Counted from the stretch's first letter, positions 42,501 to 54,071 are shown. The stretch is 64,000 nucleotides of DNA from Dipylidium caninum (GCA_017562135.1 QEYB01000448.1:2232001-2296000); one strand, 5' to 3'. Program-made: numbers and translations. The notes: generated from the letters alone by a model not told the origin.

Positions 42501-45500
42501 TCGTGGCCGATAGGTTGTTTTATTTTTTTTTTGTGAGAAAGAAAGTTTGGTCAAAGATAAATGCAGTTTTGTGCCTAGTGACAAAAATACCCTAAATCTT
42601 CAAGTTAGAGAAAATAAGTGAAAGACGCATTTGTGAAAGATAGAGAGAAGCCAATTGTGCGGGGAGAAGTGGGGGTGGGGCGATAGAATAAAATGGAAGA
42701 ATTGTCTTCATATAAATGTACTAAAATGGAAATTTATGAGGCAGCGCTTGCAGAAGAAACAAGTGTTCCTTTTATCTAAGGTCCAAAAACCAATGTGCCT
42801 GTTGAGGATAAGCGACAACACAACTTTGCTATCGAGATAAATAATTTTCGAGGTTTTTAGACTGTCTTAATAAAAACTTAGCAGATAACCTTGTAACTAA
42901 GATTCTCCGTGCCCATCGAGCTACGCTTTCCCAATAAATACTCTCCCAATAAACAAAACGAGTGGAAAAATTGCATGTAGACTGTGGAGGAAAGTGTTGT
43001 CCCAGCTCAAGCACATCAGTTTATAATATTTAATGTGAATAAACCATTTAGGGAGTAGAAGGGCTCATTTTAAAAGTGTGGGTCTGATTTGATAGTAAAT
43101 ATACTAAAAGAAAGTAACGACGACTAATACAGCATTCTTATCTACTTCCGACGTGATCTCCCTCCTTGATCAAGTCATTTGGTTTAAAAGTTATCACAGG
43201 ACAGGAATGCCTACGGGTGAACAGAATGACAACTGCCCTTCTCAATTTTCGTTACTAGGTAAACGGCAAAAAAACAAGAAGAATTTAATTGGTTTGGACA
43301 TAATTTCATGAATCAATCCATTAAAATTACCGAAACTTCTAGCCTCCTCGATGTCATTGTATGCTATTTTTACGGCTTCGTACACTGTCTGCCACAGTGC
43401 GCAGTCAATTTAAAAAAGGAGGTGTACAAACAATGGAAATGCACCATTTCAACTGTTGTTTTGCTAACAGATCAGTCTTACCGTTCGACGCAGAACTGAC
43501 AGGTTGCACTGTGTGCGACTGTCTAAGTGACGATTTCAGAATGCTCCCGTTGGTCTTGTGGAGCATGGGCGTGATCCCACTCTCTCCACTGCCATCTGTG
43601 ATGGAGGCGGGTGAAGGATGATCGGCGAATGAGAGGCGATGTTGTTGCTGTTGTGGCTGCATCTGTCGATATTGGGACTGCGACTGTTTCAAGTGTTGCT
43701 TTTTACTGTCGTCCTGATTCAGAGATGAGGGAGAGGTGAGAATCTTGCCTCCCTCGGCAAAGTGTCTGTTGCCCAAAGACTGAGAACAACAAACGCAGTA
43801 AAACTCATCCTTCCAAACTGTTACACGATTCCCTGGGTTGAAGGGGGTCCTAGAAGAAAGAAACAGAAATAAGATGAAAGTATTGAGTTCGTCTATAGCC
43901 TATTCCCGCCATTTTAAAAATATTCATTAATCCCTGAGCCTCGAGTGCTGATGGTCGCAGCTTAAAACACACAACGCAACGAAAGAGATAAAAAATTAAT
44001 GTATATAGCGGTGATTATGCGTTTTGAATCAGGCGTTTAAAAATTGATGAGAGGAAGAGGAGTCTAGAACTTGATTGAAATTTTAAACCTATATTTTTTC
44101 AAAATAATAGAAATTACATTGTTTCCGCAAATATATCGTTCAAAATTGGGCAATAAGAAGGGGTACCGAAATCATACCCATGTGAAGTTCTCGTCTACGT
44201 CTAAGATTAAATGATAAGTTTTGCGAGCAAATAATTGCTTCTCCGTGCAAAAAAAAACAGTTCAAACTCTCAGACGACTACACTGGAAACCATTTTGCCA
44301 TTCGCCTACCAAAGTGTCTACATCATGCGCCACATTGTAGTCCCCTCGGAAAAGTTTAATGCGGAGGATACACAAAAGCCGAAGACAGTAACAAAATAAA
44401 AAAAGCATGTCCCTTTGTGTTGGTTCCAGAAAAAAAATAGAGTTGAGTCGCATCTCGAAAAGGAAAATTATAGTGCATTATAGAATGTTGTTTACATCGA
44501 AGTACATGTAGCTTCTCAAGTAATTTCCCCTCTTTTTGCGGCGAAACAACAGAGCCACCTTGGTATAATTTCCAGAGCAATTGTTTTAACAACTTGTAAC
44601 TATAATCAGGACATTTGTGTGTTCCGCATCATTAAACTTAAATCAGTTATAGAAATGTAAAGAAATTCAAAAATGGAAAATATTTCCCAAGTTATCCTAA
44701 ATATTCCAAACCAAAAAACCCTGTGGATAGTATATCATTTGCCCTTACCAAAGTTGATTACACTTGCTTTATTTTTTACCATGAGGCACAATTACGACCA
44801 AGTCGAAGACTCTTCTAAACTGGTGCCAAGAACAACAGATAGAAAGCATATCTTCCTCCACTCAGAACCATGATAAATGAAAAAACAAAACGGGAATCAC
44901 ATAAATTCTCATTTGATTCGGTGGTAGTCAAGAACGAGACATAGTATGATCAGCTTTTCTGGACCCAAATCTCGCTCCAACAGTAAGTCCATTTGCTGTG
45001 AATCCCATGCCAATAAAAGAGATGGCCGTTTAGCCCATTACGAGACGTCGCTATTGCAAAACTGCCCAAAATCTCGCAATTTGGCAGAGGAAGGAAGAGT
45101 GAGTAAAGTTCTCTATAATGATTTTTTTAACTGGTCGGACTTTAATGCCAGAATAAAATAGTGAATTTCTAATTGCCAGTAAAGTCTTTCAAAAGGTGAT
45201 AAGCAAAAGCAGTTTCCAGACACAGAAGCATATTTGGGTGTCACATCCCAGGTAGTGGATTATTAACAGAGCCTAAAAGAGCATGTGGTTTTAGCCAACT
45301 TATTTTGAAGCCACTGTAGAAACTTCTCCATCCTGATATACCTTTTCGTAGTCAGTAAATTTTATAGTAAGAAAATGAGAAAACAAAATATAAACTTATT
45401 CAGCAGTTAACAGTTTTAACAGAGAGGGAATTAGCATTTGCATATTAGAACGAATTGAGCAATAAACTTGTCTATCACATGAACCGGCCGGAATATCTCA

Positions 45501-46630
45501 GCTTAGGTACAGGGTCATTGAAATTAAAACTAAATATCATAGTTTCTAATTCATTATCAAACATCACCTTTCATAGCGTTAACATAAAATTCATTAAAAT
45601 ATACCCTCAAGGAAAGGCATGTGCGGAGAAATGAAACACATATTTCCATATGACGGGGATAACAATTAGTCATGGAAGTGCTAATGCGTAATGCAGCCAA
45701 TTATTCACATCCACGAGAATCTTGTTAAAAATAGACCCCACTTTGACTGACACGAAATATTATTTTTTTTCTGCTACAATGTTAAGTTTTGCGCATGTAG
45801 AGAAATTATAGTTCCAAGACAGAGACGATAACTCTCCAATGGAACAAAATTACGTTATGACCACGCGTGGCGGATATAGTCAAATAGGCAAAGTAAGAAA
45901 TTGGATCTATGTTAAGAGAATGTTTACTTTGATAATACAGACACGGAAAATTTAAGTCGTTAAATAAATCAGTAATGGAGTTAACAATAAGGAGAAGTGT
46001 AACAGTGCTTACTGCATGAGATATTTGTTTATATGTTAAGGCAAGGGTTAATTTAGTAGTTCATTATATAACGTCAGAAATATGAATAAATTGTTACAGC
46101 GATTTTTGTAAAGTTTTGACTCCTATAAGCAACAGTACAAGCATTTTTTTGTGCGTTAGCAGATAGCTAACGATAGTTAAATAGGTAGATTTATGCAGTG
46201 GGGATAATAGAACCAAAGTAAGTGGTGGGACTACCCAACTCAAACAATTGGATGCCGAACGAAAAAAAACAAAACATTAAAAAGGAGGACACCAGTTGTC
46301 AATGTATAACTCACTTGCACTGGCTGCAAATAAAACATCCCTTATGAAATGAGTATGAAAGCGCGGACACGATGTCGCCTCTAAGAACTTCGCCGCACAC
46401 TTTGCATTTCGGTGATGTAAATTTGTAATAATCCTTTTGGCAAAAATATTTTTCATTTTTCATAAAGAACCCTCCGGCCTTGAGGCTGCATTTACATTCT
46501 AGGCACTTGTAATGCGCACAATACACTTACCCGAACATTTAAAACAATCTTTATGAAAATATTTGTCGCCCGCTTTCAAGACGTTACCCTTGCACCGTTT
46601 GTGGCACACCTCGCAGCATACCTTCCCCAT
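9396..46630 (-). CDS. Actin-binding LIM protein (abLIM/UNC-115 family), about 37 kb gene
   Basis: Cytoskeletal adaptor: abLIM/UNC-115 proteins use LIM domains for protein contacts and a C-terminal villin headpiece to bind F-actin, acting in axon guidance and muscle. Placed exons, 5' to 3': 46630-46531, 46498-46315, 43849-43482, 35093-35022, 34459-34312, 29763-29703, 29540-29513, 28065-27958, 26689-26512, 20951-20607, 18573-18437, 14388-14247, 10452-10424, 10077-10006, 9509-9396. LIM1 ligands are C6, C9, H26, C29, C32, C35, C53, D56; LIM2 ligands are C65, C68, H85, C88, C91, C94, C113, C116. The linker is rich in Ser, Pro and Gln. The headpiece ends with the canonical C-terminal Phe. Phases agree from exon 34459 to the stop and across the first four exons, but the join 35022 to 34459 is out of phase, so at least one small exon is missing there. 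The modelled part is close to 700 aa. Only two LIM domains are encoded, against three or four in relatives. Family call is firm at both ends; the middle exons are less certain. Confidence 0.88.
10006..10077 (-). CDS. abLIM villin headpiece, N-terminal subdomain exon
   Basis: Encodes EIPYKDLVATLGRPPRGIDR TKLE, matching the headpiece pattern IYPYExL...LPxGVDRTRLE. Acceptor ctgtttcag, donor GAG|gtaagc, phase 0 at both ends. Confidence 0.9.
10424..10452 (-). CDS. Probable abLIM microexon (29 nt) before the headpiece
   Basis: Phase 1 to 0 is exactly what is needed between exons 14388-14247 and 10077-10006. It gives SSKQMERLMD followed by EIPYKDL. The donor GAC|gtaagt is strong. A better-looking acceptor (ttcacag) lies 5 nt upstream but would break the frame, so the acceptor acaag is assumed. 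Confidence 0.5.
13105..13208. repeat. GA/G-rich simple repeats in an abLIM intron
   Basis: Two purine-rich patches: a GA run near 13107-13134 and a G-run followed by GA near 13184-13207. A similar pair, G10 then (GA)n, lies at about 14152-14183. Confidence 0.7.
14152..14183. repeat. G10 tract and (GA)n microsatellite
   Basis: A run of ten or more G followed by nine GA units, just downstream in abLIM transcription of the donor of exon 14388-14247. Confidence 0.8.
14247..14388 (-). CDS. abLIM exon upstream of the headpiece
   Basis: Encodes AILMEEERARRRKTHGTYAV and then a basic segment ending YATHNFA. Acceptor cctctcctgaag, donor GCCT|gtaagt, phase 0 to 1. The acidic/basic start suggests a short helix or coiled coil. 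Confidence 0.78.
18437..18573 (-). CDS. abLIM exon with basic helix and acidic Ser-rich part
   Basis: Starts RERRQRLREQG, continuing the helix begun in the preceding exon, then TSSEESVEDLSIDTSVGSHG. Acceptor tgctttttcag, donor AGG|gtaagc, phase 1 to 0. Confidence 0.82.
20607..20951 (-). CDS. abLIM linker exon (115 codons)
   Basis: Largest linker exon apart from exon 3. Begins NRFPLEPNRVVPAGL after cttgcag and ends with AIERYDWPAPASTAVMTAEI before A|gtacgt. Phase 1 to 1, making Met with the next exon. Ser/Ala-rich with acidic stretches. Confidence 0.82.
20952..26511 (-). other. abLIM intron, 5.6 kb, no supported feature
   Basis: Intron between two phase-matched coding exons. No repeat family, RNA gene or nested gene was recognised. 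Confidence 0.65.
26512..26689 (-). CDS. abLIM linker exon (59 codons)
   Basis: Encodes SEYGRFYNLSYVSIAEQPSR and a VYRR segment, then a Ser/Thr/His-rich tail. Acceptor ttcgccttag, donor CAAG|gtgagt, phase 0 to 1; the split codon forms Gly with the next exon. The motif style agrees with the abLIM linker. Confidence 0.8.
27958..28065 (-). CDS. abLIM linker exon (36 codons)
   Basis: Pro/Ser/Gln-rich segment containing GPTLPVGLFQGQPPRTSIPT. Excellent acceptor (cttcttccgcccccttctag) and donor (TCG|gtaagt); phase 0 at both ends, joining exon 26689-26512. Confidence 0.75.
29513..29540 (-). CDS. Possible abLIM microexon (28 nt)
   Basis: Phase 2 to 0, encoding CFESTFLPSR when joined; it is the piece needed to link exon 29763-29703 with exon 28065-27958. 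The acceptor is weak (gtaatag) and the donor is AGA|gtgagg. Speculative without transcript evidence. Confidence 0.3.
29588..29600. repeat. Poly-G tract
   Basis: Uninterrupted run of about 13 G on the plus strand (poly-C in the abLIM pre-mRNA), inside an intron between two possible small exons. Confidence 0.8.
29703..29763 (-). CDS. Possible abLIM exon (61 nt)
   Basis: Strong acceptor (polypyrimidine tract ending tttgtcag) and donor (TGGTG|gtaagt) flank YEMCTLIVKSSLRDDELAW. Phase 1 to 2 joins exon 34459-34312 upstream. No family motif is recognised, so the call rests on splice sites and phase. Confidence 0.45.
32354..32388. repeat. (CT)n/(CA)n microsatellite
   Basis: CT dinucleotide run passing into CA-type repeats, in an abLIM intron. 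Confidence 0.8.
34312..34459 (-). CDS. Probable abLIM linker exon with a Gln run
   Basis: Opens WHHQQQQQQRIISCDSLER and continues with a GC-rich third-position pattern typical of coding sequence here. The Gln run is encoded by mixed CAG/CAA codons. Phase 0 to 1, donor GG|gtagct (weak). A second open frame covers the same bases but has poor composition (three Trp). Exon identity is an inference. Confidence 0.5.
35022..35093 (-). CDS. abLIM linker exon (24 codons)
   Basis: Basic and Ser-rich piece including SRRQHMRLKLRSSSGTSAAL. Acceptor ggatag, donor CCG|gtaagc. It starts and ends in phase 1, which joins the phase-1 end of exon 43849-43482. The join to the next placed exon (34459) does not match in phase, so a small exon is probably missing between them. 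Confidence 0.6.
35094..43481 (-). other. Large abLIM intron, 8.4 kb, no supported feature
   Basis: Separates the LIM-coding exons from the linker exons. Short open frames on both strands look random, with low GC and stops close by. Small or alternative linker exons could hide here; none was identified with both splice sites and phase. Confidence 0.6.
43482..43849 (-). CDS. abLIM exon 3: last LIM2 zinc ligands and Gln/Ser-rich linker
   Basis: Begins after a good acceptor (tttcttctag) with TPFNPGNRVTVWKDEFYC, providing C113 and C116 of LIM2, then passes into a linker rich in Gln and Ser with a short Gln run (QPQQQQHR). Ends at AACG|gtaaga, phase 1. No further CxxC pair follows, so LIM2 is the last LIM domain of this model. 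Confidence 0.88.
46315..46498 (-). CDS. abLIM exon 2: end of LIM1 and most of LIM2
   Basis: Completes LIM1 (C35, C53, D56) and encodes LIM2 ligands C65, C68, H85, C88, C91 and C94. GGFFMKNEKYFC resembles the GGFFLKNGEYLC segment of vertebrate abLIM. Donor AA|gtgagt, phase 2, joins the next exon to make Lys95. Confidence 0.92.
46531..46630 (-). CDS. abLIM exon 1: start codon and first half of LIM1
   Basis: Starts MGKVCCEVC, so Met lies just before the first zinc ligands (C6, C9), followed by H26, C29 and C32. Donor GG|gtaagtg; phase 1. The next exon follows after a 32-nt intron (46499-46530). The frame stays open about 45 nt upstream to a TAA, and a CTCTAG acceptor-like site lies in that stretch, so the true mRNA 5' end could be created by cis or trans splicing there. 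Confidence 0.85.
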
Positions 46631-49600
46631 CACCGACAGCCAACACAGTTGAAAAACGCGTGCAACTAGAGACCGTTAAGGCGGCGGTATGAAATCAACA
46701 AGCAAGGGCTGCTGATTGGTGGGTCTAGGCTAAACCAGCATCCGCTACTTTCAAAAAGGCGACCTTGGCGCCTTAAAACAAGGGTTTGGCCGAAACATTT
46801 TAATGTCTACCCGATCTTACTCTTGTGATGTGACTTTATAAGTAGTTACAACAATTTTTCGCATATTGGGAATTATTTGATTTTTATTTTTGTTTACGCT
46901 TTGAATATGGTGATTGTATAATTGTGACCGTAAATACCCGCACTTCGTAAGACCAAAATAATGCCTTTTGCCACTTGACATAATTATGCTAAATGTAGAT
47001 CGGACGTATATTTTGCATGGAGAGGCAAAAAATTGTAAAACTTCCCTTTATATGTCAGTCCAGGGATTATAGTCATTCTAAGCTGGGGTACCCCATGTCC
47101 CTGCCTGATCCCGTTTGAAGGCCTCTGAGCACGGAATCACTGCATTACGGAAATGCAACACAACACTTTTTAACATTTAAAGTAAACTTCCGAGTTATAC
47201 AGTGTCGGCGCATGTGTGTCTTTTCTTAAGCACGTAGTGTTTCCTTTTCCTTTATCTATTCCGATGTGCATGAATACCTTTCACTCCTGAATAATAACGC
47301 AGGGACATTGTTTGCATCGAAATTTGCAGTTTGAAATAGCTACTTTATAATTTCGGTAAAACAGCCTACTACTTTCTCTCACCCTCATTCTAGTCAGGAG
47401 CCAGGTAAACATACCAGAAGAAAAGCAATGTCGAATTCGTCGACAATTTCAGTTAAAAGATGTCACGCTTTCTAATCTATTGGTCGAAATAATATTGACT
47501 TAAATTTACCCCTATATGACAAGTGGGTCCTCCCGCCTTTTGTTGGGTTTTACCACCGTCCCCCTGCGAGGTATCGAATAGTATAATGTATGGAAATGCC
47601 TCTACCGTAATCAAGGGATAACTGTACTTTAACCTATTGACCCAAGGATTACTAGCTAGCGGAAGAACTGTTGTGCCCTGTGATTGTTGTTAATTTTTCA
47701 ATCACGCCGTAATTGGTCAACGCTCCCCACCAGAAAGGTTTTGGGTGGCAGACAAAGCGGCTGTTCAAAAATGTGTGCGATCAGGCACTCACCATCGTCA
47801 TGTCGAGCGAAATTCTGCTCGGTATTCCGAGATCCGAGCAGTCAACAATTTTGCTAAACTATCTGAGTTGATGCAAAGTTGAAAAATCCGCAAAACTTGT
47901 TTCCACACTATTAGTAGACGAAGATAAGTGCGTAGTTAGGGTAGACATCGAAAGGTCGCAAAATGTGGTCGTAAATCGAGGTGATAAAGCGTGCTAGCAG
48001 ACCATTCGCCACTTTACCGTTTGCTACCTTCATATATTATTGTCGCAACAGATACTATAACTTATCCGGACGATTTTCTCCCTGTCGGCTCACGTCCTTG
48101 TGCATAGCGCCCACTTAATTTTAGCTTGTGAAAGTTAACGAAAAGCCAAATAGAAAGTGTTCTTTAACATTATCCTAAGTCTTCTCGTTGGCAAGATTTG
48201 AAAAGTCATGTAAATAAGTTCTCCGCGCAGCAAGTAAAGTTGGTCTGCCATGAGTCCGAAGTGTTGGCGCAACTGGCAGTCAGAGCACCAAAGAATGAAG
48301 AGCATCCCATTTCACCTTCAATACGTTTTGTGAATGAGATTGTTGTAGGCGGTAGGAGGCGTTCAGCTTCTACTCCAGTCCCCCATATCCCGCGGCGATC
48401 AACCAAAAGGGCTACAATTACTGCCATATTAGTTAATTGCGCCCCTTGCCAAGTGTCCCCTTGTAGTTGTCAAGGTGACTTGGTGCCCATTAAAAAAAAT
48501 GGTCGCACGCAAACTGGATCCGAACCGCCACGACGACTCTTTCAACTTTGGTGTAAACTGGATGGCATTGAAGAATGAGCGATCGGCGACAACGCTGAGA
48601 GCAGCGGTCGGTGCGACGTGCTGCTGCCTGCCGGTCGCGGGCACCTGTCGCCTCGGTGCAGTGGACCCACGTGACGTCCGTCCCGGTGAATGTTGTGCGA
48701 TCAGGACCGCAGTCGCGTCAGTTGCTGCGTGAAGCATGTGTAAACATGTCGAGGAGGGTGCGAGAGTCGTCGACCCCCGCTGTCGACCCTCCGGCTCTCC
48801 CCCGCCCCGCCCGCCCCCCACTCACCCCAGCCCTGCGACAAATGTGTAAGTACGCACTTGCTAGCTCACTCGTGAACTGCTGTTTCGTCCCTCCCGCGAG
48901 ATGGGGACAGGGAAGCCAACACCACCGGTCCGTTCGTCAATTTTGTTGCTATTTTTCCGCGTTGATCAATGTCTCACCCAAAAACGACTCCCTGTCGTAC
49001 TGCGGAGGAGTTCATTCACTTCTCATCTCCGCTGCTCGCAGCCAGCCGGTGGACCGCCTTCCGCATTCGCCTCTGAGTCACGGCAACCCGCTCGCGCCTC
49101 CCCACGTATTCGAGTTTGGTGGGAAGTAAAGGGGGCCTCATCAACACGCTCGCGTCTTAGAAGGCGCTTTAGGGGGTGCCGGAATTGCACGTCCTGGACA
49201 AAAGCACACTGTTTGACCTGAACTTAGGTCGTCAAGACGACGCTCCGCACAACGGGGCATGGCAACTGAGAGCTCAAAACCGAGACTATGACCAAATTTC
49301 CGATCGAAACCGTAAAAAATTGAGAGGTTGCCGAGTGCGTGGTCGGTGGTGACCTCCCAGAGCGCATTAAATTAAATAGATTGAAGAAAGGGGTGAGCAA
49401 CTCGTAAATTCATCTCACACAAGACGTTCACCTTCCCTCATTTAATCGTAAGCGTAGCATCCGCTGCTAAGTTCGGTTGAGATTTGGTCAGGACTGCGGA
49501 AAGCTGCTTTTTTACACACAGGGAGTACTGCAGAATGTGTGTGCTCTCGCGGTGGCTGAGAATACAGCAAATATTCCCACGTCCGCCTGGTGTGAATCAA

Positions 49601-50254
49601 AAATGAAATGCGTCCGCAAAGGACGCCATCGAGGCCCTGTGGTAGCCGGAGGCAATGAGAAGCGGCTTTTGAGGCATAAAACAAGTGCGATTCGGGTGTG
49701 CTGGCAGAATAGGGACGAGGCAGGAGTTAAACCCGTTTCTACACTTCTCTGCCTCTCTCTTCCTCCTGACGACGGACTCCACTTGGCCCTGGAAAGCATG
49801 ACATCCAACCACGCCGAGCTGCGTGCTTCAAAATGCCTCTCATCAGAAACGAAAAGTTTCTGTTGAACAGTTCTCCGTGCCCCTGATCTCGCATCAGGGC
49901 ATTGTGGCCTCAACTATAACTGCCACTACAACGCCGTAGAGCGTTTGAGCCCTGACAACGCACCCGGACTCATGGAGGGGAAGGCAGGAGGGTCCATTGC
50001 ACCGGGAACGAAAGTAGATGTGAGTCGCTTTTGCCTTCGTTTGATTTTTGTATATAAATTTGTTATAAACACAGAAAGCTTCTGGGAAATTATTAAGAAT
50101 AATATCTTTAACATTTATAAATAAAAATATCGAGCTCTAGTTACAATGCATCTTTCTCAGATGCAGCTGAGCACAGATTGAATTTAAAAAAGGCCCCTTT
50201 CATAGTTCCAGAACCGGAGGCAATTTCTCGCCGTAGGAATGTGCGCTGTTTCAC

Positions 50255-50256
<2 letters not shown>

Positions 50257-50301
<45 letters not shown>
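50257..50301. repeat. (AG)22 microsatellite
   Basis: Perfect AG dinucleotide repeat of about 45 bp. Confidence 0.95.
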
Positions 50302-50304
<3 letters not shown>

Positions 50305-53300
50305 ATAAGTTTCCCAGTATCTCCGCTCTCTCAAGCATGCCATTTGGCCATTGTATCACCTCCTGCTGTGGCCCAACGTCCGTGAGGCCTCAGAAACGTT
50401 GTATCCAAGTCACGTGTTTACGATAACCTTTAAGACGTCCTCTTCTATGCAAACAAGGCGCAATCAGAGTAATAAATTTTGTGTCGAAGAGGGTTCATTG
50501 AGATAAGCGTCTTTTGGATGGACCAAAAGCCTGAATGTTATTAATCGTGGAGAACGGGAAGATGGGAATTGGGGTGCGAAGAATTGCCACCCGACAGGTC
50601 ACGGTGGGAGCGGACTTTGTGCGGACGAAGCAAGTCGGCGAGGTCGCCCTCTGTGTTCAGGGCCCCGGGGCGCGCGAGTCACGTGCCCCGGAGGATGAAT
50701 AACCGCCGAGGCGTCCACCCGCCCGCGGGGAGTTGCGTGTTGCAACGCGCTCCCGTGAACACGAGAGTCGTTCGCAGCCGGGTTAACCTGCCGCCCACTC
50801 GCCTTCCCCTCGCGCCGCACCGACGGTGCGTCGGCTCGTGCGGGCCCGGGGTCAGCGGAGGGCTGGTCGCATTATCTACCCGCTGCCACGGGACCCTGTG
50901 GCTAGCCGTCCACCTCACTTAACTATGTACACACGTGGAGTTTCCGTTCCACGTTGGAAAGGGGCGTCAAAGTGATTGGCCGCGCTTTGGAATCTCGTCT
51001 ATCCTACAGCTCTGCAAGACTAACTTGACGGTGAGATGAACTTGTCAGCCAACTGAGCCGCCGCGACTTTCCTCCTCAGCTCGCCTCCCCGCCCTACCTC
51101 GTGCGTATTCATTAAAAAGGAGACCTTCACAAGGTGCTCAAACTTGGAACCCGAAGGACAGGATGGTAGGAGCGTTCTTGCATAGATAATTTATAGTTAC
51201 GCAATGAGCAGCCGGGAGCACTTGTTTCCTGTCATCTTCCACCCGCCCAGACACAATGCGACGAATTCTGTCGGCAATGGGAGACGCCGCCCCACTTGCC
51301 ATCACAATTTTAGTTGTGCCTCTCCGCCGCCTTCTTCCCCAATTTCACTTTCGTCGGACAGACGGACGGACAGACGGCCCACTCCACAGCGGCGGACGCA
51401 CGTTGACCGCAGTGGCTTTCGCCTTATTGGCCGCCTTCGCACTGCCAGACACGCTCTTCCGGCCTGTGTCTGTTGACCGCCTCGCGACCAAACCCAAACA
51501 AGGTGAGGCTTTGGGGGCAAAACAAACACCCGCTCCAGAACCGCTTCGGAGCATCTGAGGAGGACACAACCCGTGATGCCGTCTGTCCTTTTACGGCAGC
51601 ATGAGAGGTCTTTTCAAGGCCAAGGCTACGTCGTGTTGCAGAAGTCACTTCTGGCCCGCTTTAGACAATGACGCCAAAACTCGGCAAATTGGCGGCCAAC
51701 TGGCCAAATGTGCGCGATGCTGGCAGGCCCAGCAAAGAACGTTTACGTGTGGAATAGTGGGAACGACTGAGTGCTCACCATGTAGTTGCCCTTCCTGTGA
51801 GAAGGGTGGGAAGTTGCGGTGACGGCGTCTCCTCGGGTGGGACAGCAATCCGTCGCGTCCCCAATTGGACGAATAGCGGCCAATGAAGCATGCGGATTTG
51901 GCTCCCCCCAATTCGATGATGGGCGAAGCCACAATTTGCGCGAAAATATCCAGTTATTCCTCTTATCACCTCACATTTTTCCACACATAGGTTTCATTTC
52001 CGAGTAAATGTTTTGAGTGACGGGGGACCGGCCACAGAAGCCACAGACTGGCCTCATAAATTCGCCAAAGCTTTCTCTCTTTCTACATATTCCGCGTTCC
52101 AATCCCCCCAATTTCAAAATGCGCTGGACGCGCTCATGACATTCGTTGTGCCAACGTCATCGGCGCGTCGAAGTGCACACAAGCTGGAAAGCTGGACCCG
52201 GAAATCCTCATTTTCCTCCTCCCCCTTGGTGAATCGAGGAGGATCCGCTGCACCGACACGAGGTTGCCGCGATGGCTCACGGCGGCACTGACATCACAGA
52301 AGTCGTAGACGCGCGAAAAGCAAAAGAGGGGGGCTGGCACGTGGTCGAGGCGACCAGGAGGCGGCGGTTTGGGTTTTATGTGGCCCTGGGCCCAGGCCGG
52401 GGCCGAGACAAGTGGATGGCAGAGGGGCGGGCAGTGTCCACATGTTTCCTCCTCCCCCGGCCAAATGAGACTGGCTCTTAGTCCCCCTGACGCAAATCCG
52501 GTGCTCTCCTCCCCAATACGCCGTCATCAATGCTCGCTGGGAGACTCCGGCTTTGGTTTTGCAACTTAAAATGCGCTTTTATGGGCCTGCAATCAGTTCG
52601 ACTACAGCAGAACTGTGCTACTTTACCTCACACCGAATTTGACGTTGTGGGGCGTTTTTTAGCGTCCCTGCAGCTGTGACTTGCCTCAGAGACAGATTTT
52701 TTCCACCTCTGCCCCCGGAGGAGTCTTTGTCGTGAGCATCACGCAGTGTGCGGTCGGCGTTCCGGGCGATGGACGTTATTCCTAACGGCCTAAGGGCGGG
52801 GGAGACGTATGGGTCGCTCGGTGGAAATGTCGAGATGACGTGGTGTAGCGATGGGGAAGGACTAGGCCTTTCTACCTGATGACAGCGTAGACTCCTCGAC
52901 ACCCTCTTTGGCGGAAGAGAGAACGGAAAAGGTGGCAGTAGAATTTCCGATGCTTGGGCCTTTTTAGCGGAAATTGTCACCCATCTGAAGTTTGACTCCT
53001 TAATAATGTTTGCATCCACCTCAGAAGGGGTCTTTTTCCATTCCTTAGTGGAACGGCATTGACTTCGGTTTCATGAAACCCAAGTCATAGTAATAGCTGA
53101 AGGCAAGCTAACTATACTCTCGTGATGAAAAACAGTGGCGTCTTCCATCATTCACCGCCATTACACTTCATTGGGGACGAAATGCCCACAAATTGGGATT
53201 GTATTGACCATCTGGGGAGTCGGGGGGAATCTCATCCCCGGCCACATAAACCGGTCCCCCCTCCCCCCGCCCGCCCATCTTTGGCCGGGAGGAATACTTG

Positions 53301-53539
53301 CAAAAATTGTCCCAGCGCTCTCTAACAGTCGGCGGTGGACCCGAAGTAGACGATAACTTGGGGGCACGCCTGGGGGCGGAGGGGAGATGGGGCGCTGGTC
53401 ACTCGGTTAGGTGAAAGTGCACACCCATACACTTACACCCACATCCGTCGAGGGGGCGTGTGAATGATGCAAACAGGGTCTACGACTGGACAGTCACAGC
53501 GTCGGTCTCCTCGGAAATTCACCTTTTATTTGCTCCACT

Positions 53540-53631
53540 GCCTGCCTGCCTGGATGGATGGACGGGTGGATGGATGGATGGATGGATGGATGGGTTAATG
53601 AATGAATGGATGGGTGGGTGGGCGGGTGGTC
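53540..53631. repeat. (TGGA)n tetranucleotide repeat
   Basis: CCTG units, then TGGA units with minor interruptions (GGACGGG, TTAATGAATGAA), then GGGT units: a degenerate tetranucleotide minisatellite. Confidence 0.9.
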
Positions 53632-54071
53632 TCATGGTGGGGTTTGGGGCGCAAAGACAAAATGCGTGTCCATTCTTCGATTCTCCCCTGTTAACACGTT
53701 TGGATGTGCACCCGTCCTGTCGACATTAGCCAAATGCCTCCACGAGCATCTGCCTTCCTGGAGTCTTTTGCCGAGACAGTTGGATTCCTCCAGGCTGTGG
53801 AGAAGGCGACACTTTTTTCGGTGGCCTCTCATACCAAATGGCTCGCACAATTCGATGATTTGCTGGCAAATGGTTAATTTTCGTATTAATCCGCCTTCCA
53901 CAGTGAGAGGGGGAAGACAATTGCCTTTATGAAACTCTCTCCCCTGTTAAATCGACGCAGATCGGCGACCCAGAAGCCGTGAACTTGGAGTGTGCCTACC
54001 GGACAACAGGCCTGAGTCGGGGCAGTTGGCGGGTCGTTCCGAGCTGTGGGCGTCCAGATGGCAGGTGACAT

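Noticed and set aside
48198..48578. 126-codon plus-strand frame
   Set aside because: No domain or splice context; overlapping frames on both strands are as long, as expected in GC-rich DNA.
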